From Rufibacter ruber (GTDB taxonomy: Bacteria; Bacteroidota; Bacteroidia; Cytophagales; Hymenobacteraceae): 35,841 nucleotides of DNA. Shown here in pieces: positions 23,950 to 31,832 of this stretch (its first letter is position 1; each line of letters begins with the position of its first letter). The stretch spans positions 1 through 35,841 of the forward strand of contig NZ_LRMM01000058.1 of NCBI RefSeq assembly GCF_001647275.1, in the 5' to 3' direction. The notes beneath the pieces were generated by a model that saw only the letters and a program-made list of their open reading frames with translations, was not told the origin of the DNA and searched no databases. Both the position numbers and the translations under genes were made by a program.

Positions 23950-26157
23950 CTACCGCCTAAAGGGCTTTGTTTTCTGAAACCAGCAGCCAACCCTCCTACT
24001 CTTTCCCCTCCCCGGGTTCGGCCATGGCGATGTGTATTTATGGATGTCTGCCGCCACTTTTCTGATGAACTCTAACTGCTCTGCCAGCAGCCTGTCATCT
24101 GCAGAAAGGGTTGCCGGCGGGTCAGTAGAAGGCTCCCCGGAGCTGTGGGCGGCCTCATGAAGCTGGAACGCGGGGTCTAAGTGCCTGATAGCCTCTGTGA
24201 GCAAATGCAGCGACCGGCGCACATTCTTCTGGATGGCCTCTGGGTACAGGCAGGGCTGGGCGTTGATCTTGCCGGAAATGACCGTGGCAATGTAAGACGA
24301 CAGCACATGGTTGAGCACCACCAGCTGGTAAATCTCCCGGCTGTGCAGCTGCTTGCTCTTTGGCTCTGCGGCCATGCGCTGAAACGCCGCCGACAGGTCT
24401 GCCGACTTCACGTTGACTTCCTTGCGGGCCAGCTTGTATTGCACATTTGACACGGCGTTTCCTGCCAGCAGCCCCGCCAGCACCTGCAGATAGTTCAGGT
24501 TGGCCTTTAACGCGTTTTGCAGGAACGTCCCCACCTGTTTTGACTCCCAGTTGGGCAGAATCAGGTAGGTGGCGGCAAAAGCAATGGCGCAGCCCGCCAC
24601 GGTGTCTACCAGGCGCTCCTCCACAATGGCCAGTCCGCCGCCCCCCAGAAAGCTGAACAGGATGAGCATGAACGGCGTCACGAGGGTAACGCTGAGCACG
24701 TAGTTCATGCGCTGCACCGTGTAAAAACCGGTCATGAACAGGACCATGAACACAAACTGGATGGTCTCATTTTTAAACAGGTACAGAATGAGCAACCCAA
24801 TGGCGCCCCCCAGCACGGTGCCAATGATACGCTGCACGTTTCGCTGCTTGGTCAAACTGAAGGCAGGTTTCAGGATGAAGACCACCGTGAGCAACACCCA
24901 GTAGCTGTGCTCCCCGTACGGGAACAGCCGGGTAAGGGCAAAGGCGACCACGGCCACCAGCGCCATGCGCAGCGAGAACCGAAACACAGAAGAAGACAGG
25001 CCCATGTTGCTCCACAGCAGCCGGGGCGAAAAATTCTGGCGGGTCACAAACAGCGAAAACTGGAGCTCCCGGTTCTGGTACGCCTCCTGCGCCGCCTCCG
25101 TGTTGAAATAAGACCTGATATCTGTGAGCCGCTGCACAATGCCTCTAATGTTCACCAGTATCTTCTTGAGCACCAGCGTGTGGGCGGTAGGCTCCTGCAC
25201 ATCTATTGCCTCTATCTTCTGCTTCAGGCTTTCCAGCTGCGGCAGTACGTTCAGCGGCGTGCCCGGCTGGTAGTTGGCTTGCAGCGCCAGCCCAATGCGG
25301 TCCAGCTCATCTGCCAGGCGCTCAATGATCTCAGAAATGTCTCTCAGAACACCCGTGCCCGCAAACTTCTCATTAATGGACGCATAGTCATAGTGAATAG
25401 AAGTGATCTGCTCATACAGATCCACCAGGTCTACAAAGATCATCACCAGCGTTCTACCCGTGTCTGTTGACTCCTGCACCATCTGCCTACTTTTGAAAAG
25501 CACCTCGCGCGCGGCAACCTGCTTCTCACTCACCAGCACCTGCTGCGCCACCAACCTGCGGTACTCCGGCTCCATGTCTGTTGGCGACCGGTAAAAAGAG
25601 GCTTTGATGCGCAGGTATTTGGCCACCTCCCGCACGCTTTCGCCCAGCGCCTGCTGGGCCGGCCGGTAAGGCATCATCTGGTGAGACAACAGGCTCAACA
25701 GCAAATACCAGACACCGCCGGTTAGCACCAGACCCGCGTACTGGAACACCTGCACGTTGGTGAGGGGCCGGTGCATGCTCAAAATCATAACCAGCAGGGC
25801 ACCCAGCCCAATAAGGGACGCCCGCATGCCGTACACCAGCAGCATGGAGAACAGAAAGCAGAACACCCCAATCTCCAGCCCCATGGTGACCACGTGCCGC
25901 TGCGCAAACCCGGTCACCATTGCCACCACCGTACACAGCAGAATGGCCACCAGCATGCCATTGCGCTTGTGCACCACCGGCCCCGGCGAATCAGCCAGGC
26001 TGGCCCCCACCGCCCCCAGGGAGACGGTGATCCCCGTCAACAGCTGCCCCATGTAAGAGAACAGCAGCGCCGGCAGCAGCACCCCAATGGTCACCCTAAT
26101 GCCATCGGCAAAATTCTGACCGTAAAAGAAAGACTGTAGTTCCCGGACTTTGTTCAT
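23950..26157 (-). CDS. FUSC/YccS-type inner-membrane transporter
   Basis: 735 residues. The architecture is that of the FUSC superfamily (YccS/YhfK, related to aromatic-acid exporter AaeB and fusaric-acid resistance proteins): an N-terminal block of about six membrane segments (residues about 15-165), a long soluble helical region (about 170-390), a second membrane block (about 398-545), and a C-terminal soluble helical tail. Characteristic stretches are ADGIRVTIGVLLPALLF in the first half and FRFSLRMALVAVVAFALTRL with HSYWVLLTVVFILKPAFSLTKQRNVQRIIGTVLGGAIG in the second, the latter being the FUSC-like signature. Substrate unknown. The start is just after an A-rich run and a tandem GGAGTGAA-type repeat. 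It is divergent from ypdA. Confidence 0.88.
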   Translation of the reverse strand: MNKVRELQSFFYGQNFADGIRVTIGVLLPALLFSYMGQLLTGITVSLGAVGASLADSPGPVVHKRNGMLVAILLCTVVAMVTGFAQRHVVTMGLEIGVFCFLFSMLLVYGMRASLIGLGALLVMILSMHRPLTNVQVFQYAGLVLTGGVWYLLLSLLSHQMMPYRPAQQALGESVREVAKYLRIKASFYRSPTDMEPEYRRLVAQQVLVSEKQVAAREVLFKSRQMVQESTDTGRTLVMIFVDLVDLYEQITSIHYDYASINEKFAGTGVLRDISEIIERLADELDRIGLALQANYQPGTPLNVLPQLESLKQKIEAIDVQEPTAHTLVLKKILVNIRGIVQRLTDIRSYFNTEAAQEAYQNRELQFSLFVTRQNFSPRLLWSNMGLSSSVFRFSLRMALVAVVAFALTRLFPYGEHSYWVLLTVVFILKPAFSLTKQRNVQRIIGTVLGGAIGLLILYLFKNETIQFVFMVLFMTGFYTVQRMNYVLSVTLVTPFMLILFSFLGGGGLAIVEERLVDTVAGCAIAFAATYLILPNWESKQVGTFLQNALKANLNYLQVLAGLLAGNAVSNVQYKLARKEVNVKSADLSAAFQRMAAEPKSKQLHSREIYQLVVLNHVLSSYIATVISGKINAQPCLYPEAIQKNVRRSLHLLTEAIRHLDPAFQLHEAAHSSGEPSTDPPATLSADDRLLAEQLEFIRKVAADIHKYTSPWPNPGRGKSRRVGCWFQKTKPFRR

Positions 26158-26161
26158 TTTT

Positions 26162-26195
26162 TAAGGAGTGAAGGAGTGAATGGGTGAAGGAGTGA
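26162..26195. repeat. Short tandem repeat upstream of the FUSC gene
   Basis: Three partly degenerate copies of a GAAGGAGTGAA-like unit lie 5 to 38 bp upstream of the FUSC start codon (read on the plus strand here). Confidence 0.6.
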
Positions 26196-26435
26196 TTTTT
26201 TAATTTGCCAATTGGGTAATGTGCTCTGGAAGGTATGCATTAGGCTTAACAAGATTGAAAACAGGGCAAACAACTTTGGCATATCTTCTCTTTTCTGTCA
26301 TTCTAAAAGAACCCTGGCAGCGAACGGTAACACCCATACTCCAAAAAAGCTGAGTTCGTCCGCAGGTTGCTTTCAGAAGAACAATCAGATTAAAATGTTT
26401 TTAATTTATCCGGCTACGCCGATGCTTTGAAAATG

Positions 26436-26473
26436 CGTTTATGGCCTGTTTTCCGGAAATCAGCACGAAAACG
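26436..26473. repeat. GTTTT/AAAAC palindrome
   Basis: CGTTTATGGCCTGTTTT-CCGG-AAATCAGCACGAAAACG; moderately eroded. Confidence 0.7.
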
Positions 26474-26548
26474 TCTTTTCAATCATGTCCTCTTAACGGA
26501 AAAACAGCATGCAGAGATTGACTCAAGAACACAGTTCAATCCCTGCTC

Positions 26549-26588
26549 CTGTTTTCGGTTTGTTTTCCAGAAAGTAAGCCAAAAACAG
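26549..26588. repeat. GTTTT/AAAAC palindrome
   Basis: CTGTTTTCGGTTTGTTTT-CCAG with right arm AAAGTAAGCCAAAAACAG; imperfect. Confidence 0.7.
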
Positions 26589-26643
26589 CAAGTACCGTAC
26601 AACCTTCTTTATTCTTCCAGCATTCACTCTTTCACGCATTGTT

Positions 26644-26651
26644 TACCTTTG
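26644..26651 (+). promoter_or_regulatory. -7 box directly upstream of ypdA
   Basis: TACCTTTG fits the Bacteroidota TAnnTTTG consensus exactly and ends 4 bp before the start codon. If it is used, transcription would begin at or near the A of the ATG. The -33 region is weak. Confidence 0.45.
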
Positions 26652-26655
26652 CCGC

Positions 26656-27639
26656 ATGCGGAACACATCTGAATATGATATAGTGGTGATTGGCGCGGGG
26701 CCCATAGGGCTTTCGTGCGGCATTGAGGCGCAGAAAGCAGGGCTCTCTTACGTGATCATTGATAAAGGGGCCCTGGTGAACTCGCTGTACAATTATCCGG
26801 TGACCATGACTTTTTTCTCTACCTCAGAGAAACTGGAGATTGGCGGCGTGCCCTTCATCTCAGACAACCCCAAGCCCCGCCGCAATGAGGCGCTGGAGTA
26901 CTACCGCCGCGTCACGGGCAAGTTCACCCTGAACGTGCGGCTCTTTGAGGAGGTGATGAGCGTACAGCAAGAGGCAGACAGGTTTCTGGTGGAAACAGCC
27001 AAAGGCACCTACCGCGCCCGCAAGGTCATTGTCTCCACCGGTTTTTATGATTTACCCGCGCTCATGAACATCCCCGGCGAAGACCTGCCCCACGTGACCC
27101 ACTACTACAAAGACCCGCATTACTACGCGCTGCAGAAAGTGGTGGTGGTGGGCGCCAGCAACTCCAGCGTAGACGCCGCCCTGGAAACCTACCGCAAAGG
27201 CGCCGACGTCACCATGGTGGTGCGGGGGCCGCAGATTGGGAGGCGGGTAAAATACTGGGTGAAACCAGACATTGAAAACCGCATACAGGAGGGCAGCATC
27301 AAAGCGTACTTCAATTCCACCCTCACGGCCATTAGGCCGGGCGAGGTGGAAATAAACACCCCAAACGGCCCTGTGACCCTGGCCAATGATTTTGTGCTGG
27401 CGCTCACCGGCTACAAACCTAATTTTGATTTACTCCGGCGGTTTGGCGTAGAACTGTCTCCAGATGACAAGCTGTACCCGCAACACAACCCTGAGACCAT
27501 GGAAACGAACCAGCCCGGGTTGTACCTGGCGGGCGTAGTCTGCGGCGGCATGGACACACACCTGTGGTTCATTGAAAACTCCCGCGACCACGCCGCAAAA
27601 ATCATCTCCCACATTCTGGCCCAGCGTCCTGCTCTTTGA
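26656..27639 (+). CDS. ypdA: YpdA-family bacillithiol disulfide reductase
   Basis: 327 residues of the YpdA (Bdr) flavoprotein family, thioredoxin-reductase-like enzymes that use NADPH to reduce oxidised bacillithiol. The FAD motif is GAGPIG at 13-18, the conserved FFSTSEKLEIGGVPF stretch follows near residue 54, and the second nucleotide motif is VVVVGASNSSVDAALE around residue 166. There is no CxxC redox pair of the thioredoxin-reductase type, which is typical of YpdA. The C-terminal PGLYLAGVVCGGMDTHLWFIENSRDHA segment closes the FAD site. Presence implies that the organism uses bacillithiol or a related thiol; the synthesis genes are not in this window. It is a single gene, followed by a palindrome. 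Confidence 0.92.
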   Translation: MRNTSEYDIVVIGAGPIGLSCGIEAQKAGLSYVIIDKGALVNSLYNYPVTMTFFSTSEKLEIGGVPFISDNPKPRRNEALEYYRRVTGKFTLNVRLFEEVMSVQQEADRFLVETAKGTYRARKVIVSTGFYDLPALMNIPGEDLPHVTHYYKDPHYYALQKVVVVGASNSSVDAALETYRKGADVTMVVRGPQIGRRVKYWVKPDIENRIQEGSIKAYFNSTLTAIRPGEVEINTPNGPVTLANDFVLALTGYKPNFDLLRRFGVELSPDDKLYPQHNPETMETNQPGLYLAGVVCGGMDTHLWFIENSRDHAAKIISHILAQRPAL

Positions 27640-27644
27640 TTTTT

Positions 27645-27685
27645 CCTGTTTTCGGCCTGTTTTTCAAAAAGTAGCCCGAAAACAG
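27645..27685. repeat. GTTTT/AAAAC palindrome
   Basis: CCTGTTTTCGGCCTGTTTTT with right arm AAAAAGTAGCCCGAAAACAG; two to three mismatches. It begins 5 bp after the ypdA stop. Confidence 0.8.
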
Positions 27686-27837
27686 AATTTTCATAACCCG
27701 GAGAAGCGCCCCGGTACTGCCTGAATGGGAAGTCAAAATAACACCAGAGCCACAATTTTCTTTTCTTTGTGGCCGTACCACCTCATGCAGTACGGTTTTA
27801 TAGTTTAATCCTTTTGCTCTTGCCCGCTTTTTACGCC

Positions 27838-28419
27838 ATGAGAAAAAGACTCAGGAAACAGTATAGAATTGCCCGCGTCATCTTTTACAAAGAAACCCTC
27901 ATTGACCACAGGGAACATTTCTGGACTTTCCTGGGCTCCTTTGCAGGCATTGGGTTGATTGGCCTGCTGAACAGCCAGTTTCTGCCTTCCAGCGACAACC
28001 TGTTTCTGATTGGCTCCTTTGGGGCGACCGCGGTACTCCTGTTCGGGTTGATCAACAGCCCTCTGGCCCAGCCCCGCAATTTGATTGGCGGCCACGTTTT
28101 GAGTGCTTTGGTGGGCGTGTCTGTTTACCACCTGCTCCCGGAGGTGGCCTGGCTTTCTTCGGCACTCGCCGTGTCTTTGTCAATTGTGGTCATGCAGATT
28201 ACCAAAACCATGCACCCGCCGGGTGGCGCTACGGCCTTGATTGCCAACATTGGTTCTGCCAAAGTACACGCCCTGGGCTATTTCTTTATTCTTTCGCCGG
28301 TGCTCTCCGGGGTGCTGATCTTACTTTTGGTGGCGCTGGTGGTGAACAATGCCACCGCCCACCGCAGGTATCCCGCCAACAGAAACTGGTACCAGTTCTG
28401 GAAAAGAAAATACCGCTAA
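27838..28419 (+). CDS. HPP-family membrane protein
   Basis: About 193 residues with four hydrophobic segments (about 30-48, 55-75, 85-100 and 145-168) and the name-giving motif MHPPGGATAL near residue 125. HPP-family proteins are small integral membrane proteins; one cyanobacterial/plant branch has been linked to nitrite transport, but that cannot be extended to this copy. The N-terminus is basic (MRKRLRKQYRIARV). The ATG at 27838 is chosen over the in-frame GTG at 27769 because the extra 23 residues would put an unlikely hydrophobic stretch ahead of the basic N-terminus. It is a single gene without an obvious partner. Confidence 0.88.
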   Translation: MRKRLRKQYRIARVIFYKETLIDHREHFWTFLGSFAGIGLIGLLNSQFLPSSDNLFLIGSFGATAVLLFGLINSPLAQPRNLIGGHVLSALVGVSVYHLLPEVAWLSSALAVSLSIVVMQITKTMHPPGGATALIANIGSAKVHALGYFFILSPVLSGVLILLLVALVVNNATAHRRYPANRNWYQFWKRKYR

Positions 28420-28599
28420 CCCCCTTCTTCACTACCGAGTAAACCCCACTTCCCTGCAAAAAACTAAGGATCACAAGTTTCTGTGGGATATTAGAAGGTT
28501 TCTCCAAAGAAACCAGATCTCACATTATCTGTAAAATTCTTTTTTTCAAGCACTTAACTAACAGAAAAACGCTTCCTGTCTATTTCCTGAAAAATTAAA

Positions 28600-28631
28600 T
28601 TGTTTTCTCCACCGGTTACACCGTTTCTTTG
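28600..28631 (+). promoter_or_regulatory. Promoter candidate of the efflux operon
   Basis: TTG at 28600-28602, 21 bp spacer, TTTCTTTG at 28624-28631, one base off the TAnnTTTG -7 consensus. The TetR start codon is 43 bp further on. Confidence 0.5.
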
Positions 28632-28641
28632 CGCGACCGAA

Positions 28642-28651
28642 TGAACGTTCA
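28642..28651. promoter_or_regulatory. Likely TetR operator
   Basis: TGAACGTTCA, a perfect 10-bp palindrome 11 bp past the -7 box and 23 bp before the TetR start. It would overlap the transcription start, the usual place for autorepression by a TetR protein. No second copy was seen in the window's other promoter regions. Confidence 0.5.
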
Positions 28652-28673
28652 ATAGACAATAACGGAGAAGAAG

Positions 28674-29246
28674 TTGGAGAAGATTGCAGAGAAGAAAAAG
28701 GCTATTCTGGAGAGTACGCTCAAACTTGTGAAAGAGAACGGCTTTCATGGAACCCCCATGAGCCAGGTAGCTAAAAAAGCGGGAGTGGCGGCTGGTACCA
28801 TTTACCATTACTTTGACAGCAAAGATACGCTCATTATGGAGCTGTACCTCTATACCCAGTACCGGGTGTTAGACGCCATGCGCGAGAACAGCCGGGAAGA
28901 CATGGACTATAAAACGCTCTTTTTCAGCAACTGGATGAGCCGCTGTCAATTTTACATAGAAAACCCTGACGCCCTTTGCTTTATGGAGCAATTTGTGAAT
29001 TCACCGTATAACAACCGTTGCTCCCGGGAACAGAATGAGCGTTTCCAGAAAGAAGTACTCCAGTTTATTGAACGCGGCATTGAACAAAAATATCTCAAGC
29101 CTATGAATCAGCGCCTCATGTGCATCATGATGCACAGCACCGCCCTCACCGCTGCAAAAATCCAGTTGGCCGGCCAAGTCTCCCTGGGCGAAGAAGAGCT
29201 GCAGCAACTGGCCCAAATGGTCTGGGACGGCATCAAACTTAATTAA
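28674..29246 (+). CDS. TetR-family repressor of the efflux operon
   Basis: 190 residues. The N-terminal helix-turn-helix is typical of TetR: GFHGTPMSQVAKKAGVAAGT followed by IYHYFDSKDTLIMELY, with recognition helix about residues 38-47. The C-terminal helical domain (about 60-190) binds an unknown inducer. The start is TTG at 28674: there is no ATG between the upstream stop at 28653 and this codon, and GGAGAAGAAG precedes it, an unusually good ribosome site for this genome. A TTG start may keep the repressor level low. It is 32 bp ahead of the TolC-type gene and clearly leads the operon, so the drug pump genes are probably its target. Confidence 0.9.
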   Translation: MEKIAEKKKAILESTLKLVKENGFHGTPMSQVAKKAGVAAGTIYHYFDSKDTLIMELYLYTQYRVLDAMRENSREDMDYKTLFFSNWMSRCQFYIENPDALCFMEQFVNSPYNNRCSREQNERFQKEVLQFIERGIEQKYLKPMNQRLMCIMMHSTALTAAKIQLAGQVSLGEEELQQLAQMVWDGIKLN

Positions 29247-29278
29247 TTCCCCCTTAACTACCTGTAATACATTCCCAC

Positions 29279-30616
29279 ATGAAGAGAGTAACGCTTCTGG
29301 TGTCTGCGCTGCTAGTGTACCTGCTGGTCCCGCTAGGCGCAATGGCACAAGACACAAGCACCCAAAGTCCGCCGGTTAATGGCACCCTCACCCTCCAGCA
29401 GTGCGTAGAGTATGCTCTAAAAAACCAGGCCCAGGTACGGCAATCTCAGCTAGACGAGGAGATTGGCGAGCGGCAGATAAAAGCGCAGCTGTCTGGCTGG
29501 CTCCCGCAGATCACCGCCCAGTTTGCTGCGGCGCACAATATTCAGCGGCAGCAAATGGTTTTTGAGGGAGTGGCCCGCCCCATTGGCACCAACTACACCT
29601 CTAACGTGCTGCTCCAGGCCAACCAGACCCTGTACAGCAATGACTTGCTCCTGGCGTCACGTGCCGCCAATTTTACCAGAACCGTCCTGGACCAGAACAC
29701 CAAAGCCACTAAGATTAACACCGTGGTGGATGTCAGCAAGGCGTTCTTCAATGTACTGCTAACGCAGGAGCAGCTCCGCATTCTGGATGAGAACATCATC
29801 AGGCTGGAAAAGCAGTTCAGGGATGCCCGCGCCCAGTATGAGCAAGGTCTGGTAGATAAAACCGATTATCAGCGGGCCAGCATCACCCTGGCCAGCACCC
29901 GTGCCGACCGCAAGCGCGCCCAGGAGAACATTAAAGCCCGCACCGCGGTGTTGCAGGAGTTGATGGGTGTACCGGTAGGGTCTGACCTTCAGCTGGCGTA
30001 TGACTACAACCAGATGCAGCAGAACATTCAGGTAGACACCACCCAGCAAGTGTCATTTGCCAACCGGGTGGAATTTCAGCAGCTGCAGACCCAGCGCCAG
30101 ATTCAGGTGCTGAATACCCGCTACTACCGCTGGGGGTTTCTGCCAAACGCCTCCCTCTACGGCAACTACAACCCGCTGTTCTTCAGTGACAACTTCTCTG
30201 ATCTGTACAGCAAAGCGTACCCTACCTCACAGGTGGGGCTGCAGGTAGCCATCCCCATCTTTCAGGGGGGGCAACGGCTGCAGAACATGCGCATCTCTGA
30301 ACTGCGGGAGACACGGCTGGACCTAGACTTACAAAACCTGCAGCGCCGCATAAACACTGAGTATCAAACGTCTCTGGCGAACTACAAGAGTGACTACAAT
30401 GACTGGATCACGCTCCAGAGCAACCTGCAGCTGGCTGAAGAGGTCTACAACGTGATCAAGCTCCAGTACAATGAAGGCATCAAAACCTACCTGGACTTGA
30501 TTGTAGCAGAAACGGACCTCAGAACGGCGCAGCTTAATTATTACAACGCACTGTACAGTGTGCTTTCCAGCAAGCTGGATGTGCAACGGGCCCTGGGTAC
30601 CATTGCCGTAGATTAA
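29279..30616 (+). CDS. TolC-family outer-membrane channel
   Basis: 445 residues. This outer-membrane efflux protein forms the exit duct of a tripartite pump. Residues 1-23 are a signal peptide (LLVSALLVYLLVPLGAMAQ). The two OEP repeats are visible: the first begins at LTLQQCVEYALKNQAQVRQ (about residue 36), the second around GLQVAIPIFQGGQRLQNMRI (about 319), each followed by a long coiled-coil helix region, for instance RDARAQYEQGLVDKTDYQRA and VYNVIKLQYNEGIKTYLDLI. Length is typical. It is placed first among the pump genes, before the fusion protein, an order often seen in Bacteroidota. No Shine-Dalgarno site is visible. Confidence 0.93.
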   Translation: MKRVTLLVSALLVYLLVPLGAMAQDTSTQSPPVNGTLTLQQCVEYALKNQAQVRQSQLDEEIGERQIKAQLSGWLPQITAQFAAAHNIQRQQMVFEGVARPIGTNYTSNVLLQANQTLYSNDLLLASRAANFTRTVLDQNTKATKINTVVDVSKAFFNVLLTQEQLRILDENIIRLEKQFRDARAQYEQGLVDKTDYQRASITLASTRADRKRAQENIKARTAVLQELMGVPVGSDLQLAYDYNQMQQNIQVDTTQQVSFANRVEFQQLQTQRQIQVLNTRYYRWGFLPNASLYGNYNPLFFSDNFSDLYSKAYPTSQVGLQVAIPIFQGGQRLQNMRISELRETRLDLDLQNLQRRINTEYQTSLANYKSDYNDWITLQSNLQLAEEVYNVIKLQYNEGIKTYLDLIVAETDLRTAQLNYYNALYSVLSSKLDVQRALGTIAVD

Positions 30617-30650
30617 TGAACAGAATAGAACTGAAAATCACTTCCCTATA

Positions 30651-31796
30651 ATGAAAAGAACTTATTCCCCATTAGCGGCGGCTGCTTTGTGTGCGGCGTT
30701 GCTGGTTTCCTGCGGCAAAAAGGACGCTGCCCCCCAAGGCCCTATGATGGGCGGTCCGGTACCCGTAAACACCTATACCGTTACCCAGGAGCACGTAGTA
30801 GGCACTGACAGCTATCCCGGCACCGTGGTTCCCTTGAATGAAGTGGAGTTGCGTCCGCAGGTGAGCGGCTACATCAGCCAGATATTTGTAAAAGACGGTC
30901 AGCGCGTGACCAAGGGTCAGAAGCTGTATGAAATTGACCGTACCAAATACCAGGCGGCGTACAACCAGGCACAGGCCAACGTACGCAGCGCCCAGGCCAA
31001 CCTGAACCGGGTACAAAAAGACCTGGAGCGCTATGAGAACCTGGCCAAGCAAGACGCCATTGCCCGCCAGCGGGTAGATTACGCCCGCGCTGATGTGGAA
31101 ACCGCCCGCTCTCAGGTAGCTGTTGCCCGCGCCCAGGTGGCCAGCGCCGCTACAGATTTAGGCTACTCTATTATTACAGCGCCTTTCTCCGGCACCATTG
31201 GCATTTCTCAGGTTAGGGTGGGCTCGCAGGTGAGCCCGGGCCAGACCTTGCTGAACACTATTTCGTCTGAAGGCCCCACGGGGGTTGATTTTGTGATCAA
31301 TGAGCAGGAATTGCCTCGCTTTAACCGGTTGCAGCAGGGCAAGCAGCCAGATTCGCTGTTCACGCTCACCCTGGCAGACGGCAGCCGATATGCTCATACC
31401 GGTAAATTAAGCGCCATTGACCGGGCGGTGGGTCTGCAAACCGGTACCATCACCGTGCGGGTGAGTTTCCCTAACCCCAACCGGCAGCTGGTAGCCGGCA
31501 TGACGGTAACCGTCAACGTGCTGAACCAGGATATAGGCCAGCAAATCACCCTTCCTTTCAAAGCGGTGACTGAGCAGTTAGGCGAATACTTTGTGTACCG
31601 GGTGCAGGGAGATTCTGTGGTCCAGCAGAACATTCAGCTGGGTACCCGCTTCCAGGACAAGATTGTGGCCCGTGAAGGCTTAGAAGCCGGACAGACCATT
31701 GTAGTGGAAGGCATTCAGAAGCTCCGCCAGGGGGCCAAGATCCAAGTGGGAGCCCCTGCGGCACCTGGTGCTGGGGCTCCGGCCGGGGCCAGATAA
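30651..31796 (+). CDS. RND membrane-fusion lipoprotein (AcrA/MexA type)
   Basis: 381 residues. This periplasmic adaptor connects the inner-membrane pump and the outer-membrane channel. The N-terminus has a lipobox LVSC with C21, so it is lipid-anchored. It reads in order: barrel-sandwich half (VELRPQVSGYISQIFVKDGQ and VTKGQKLYEID), a coiled-coil hairpin (about 100-155, rich in AQANVRSAQANL and VAVARAQVA), the second lipoyl half (IITAPFSGTIGISQVRVGSQ), a beta-barrel domain and the membrane-proximal domain (VEGIQKLRQGAKIQVG). The last 15 residues are Ala/Gly/Pro-rich. It sits 34 bp after the TolC-type gene and 36 bp before the pump gene. Confidence 0.94.
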   Translation: MKRTYSPLAAAALCAALLVSCGKKDAAPQGPMMGGPVPVNTYTVTQEHVVGTDSYPGTVVPLNEVELRPQVSGYISQIFVKDGQRVTKGQKLYEIDRTKYQAAYNQAQANVRSAQANLNRVQKDLERYENLAKQDAIARQRVDYARADVETARSQVAVARAQVASAATDLGYSIITAPFSGTIGISQVRVGSQVSPGQTLLNTISSEGPTGVDFVINEQELPRFNRLQQGKQPDSLFTLTLADGSRYAHTGKLSAIDRAVGLQTGTITVRVSFPNPNRQLVAGMTVTVNVLNQDIGQQITLPFKAVTEQLGEYFVYRVQGDSVVQQNIQLGTRFQDKIVAREGLEAGQTIVVEGIQKLRQGAKIQVGAPAAPGAGAPAGAR

Positions 31797-31832
31797 TCAA
31801 CAATCGTTTACAGTAGCTTTTTCAGAAGAGAC

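Larger units (their letters stand above)
26158..26655. other. Divergent gap between the FUSC gene and ypdA
   Basis: 498 bp. It holds the tandem repeat (26162-26195), two palindromes (26436-26473 and 26549-26588) and the ypdA -7 box. Short open frames on the plus strand show no protein-like pattern and run through the palindromes. Confidence 0.6.

Noticed and set aside
26212-26672. Two short plus-strand open frames upstream of ypdA
   Set aside because: They cross palindrome copies, have low-complexity composition and no family resemblance.
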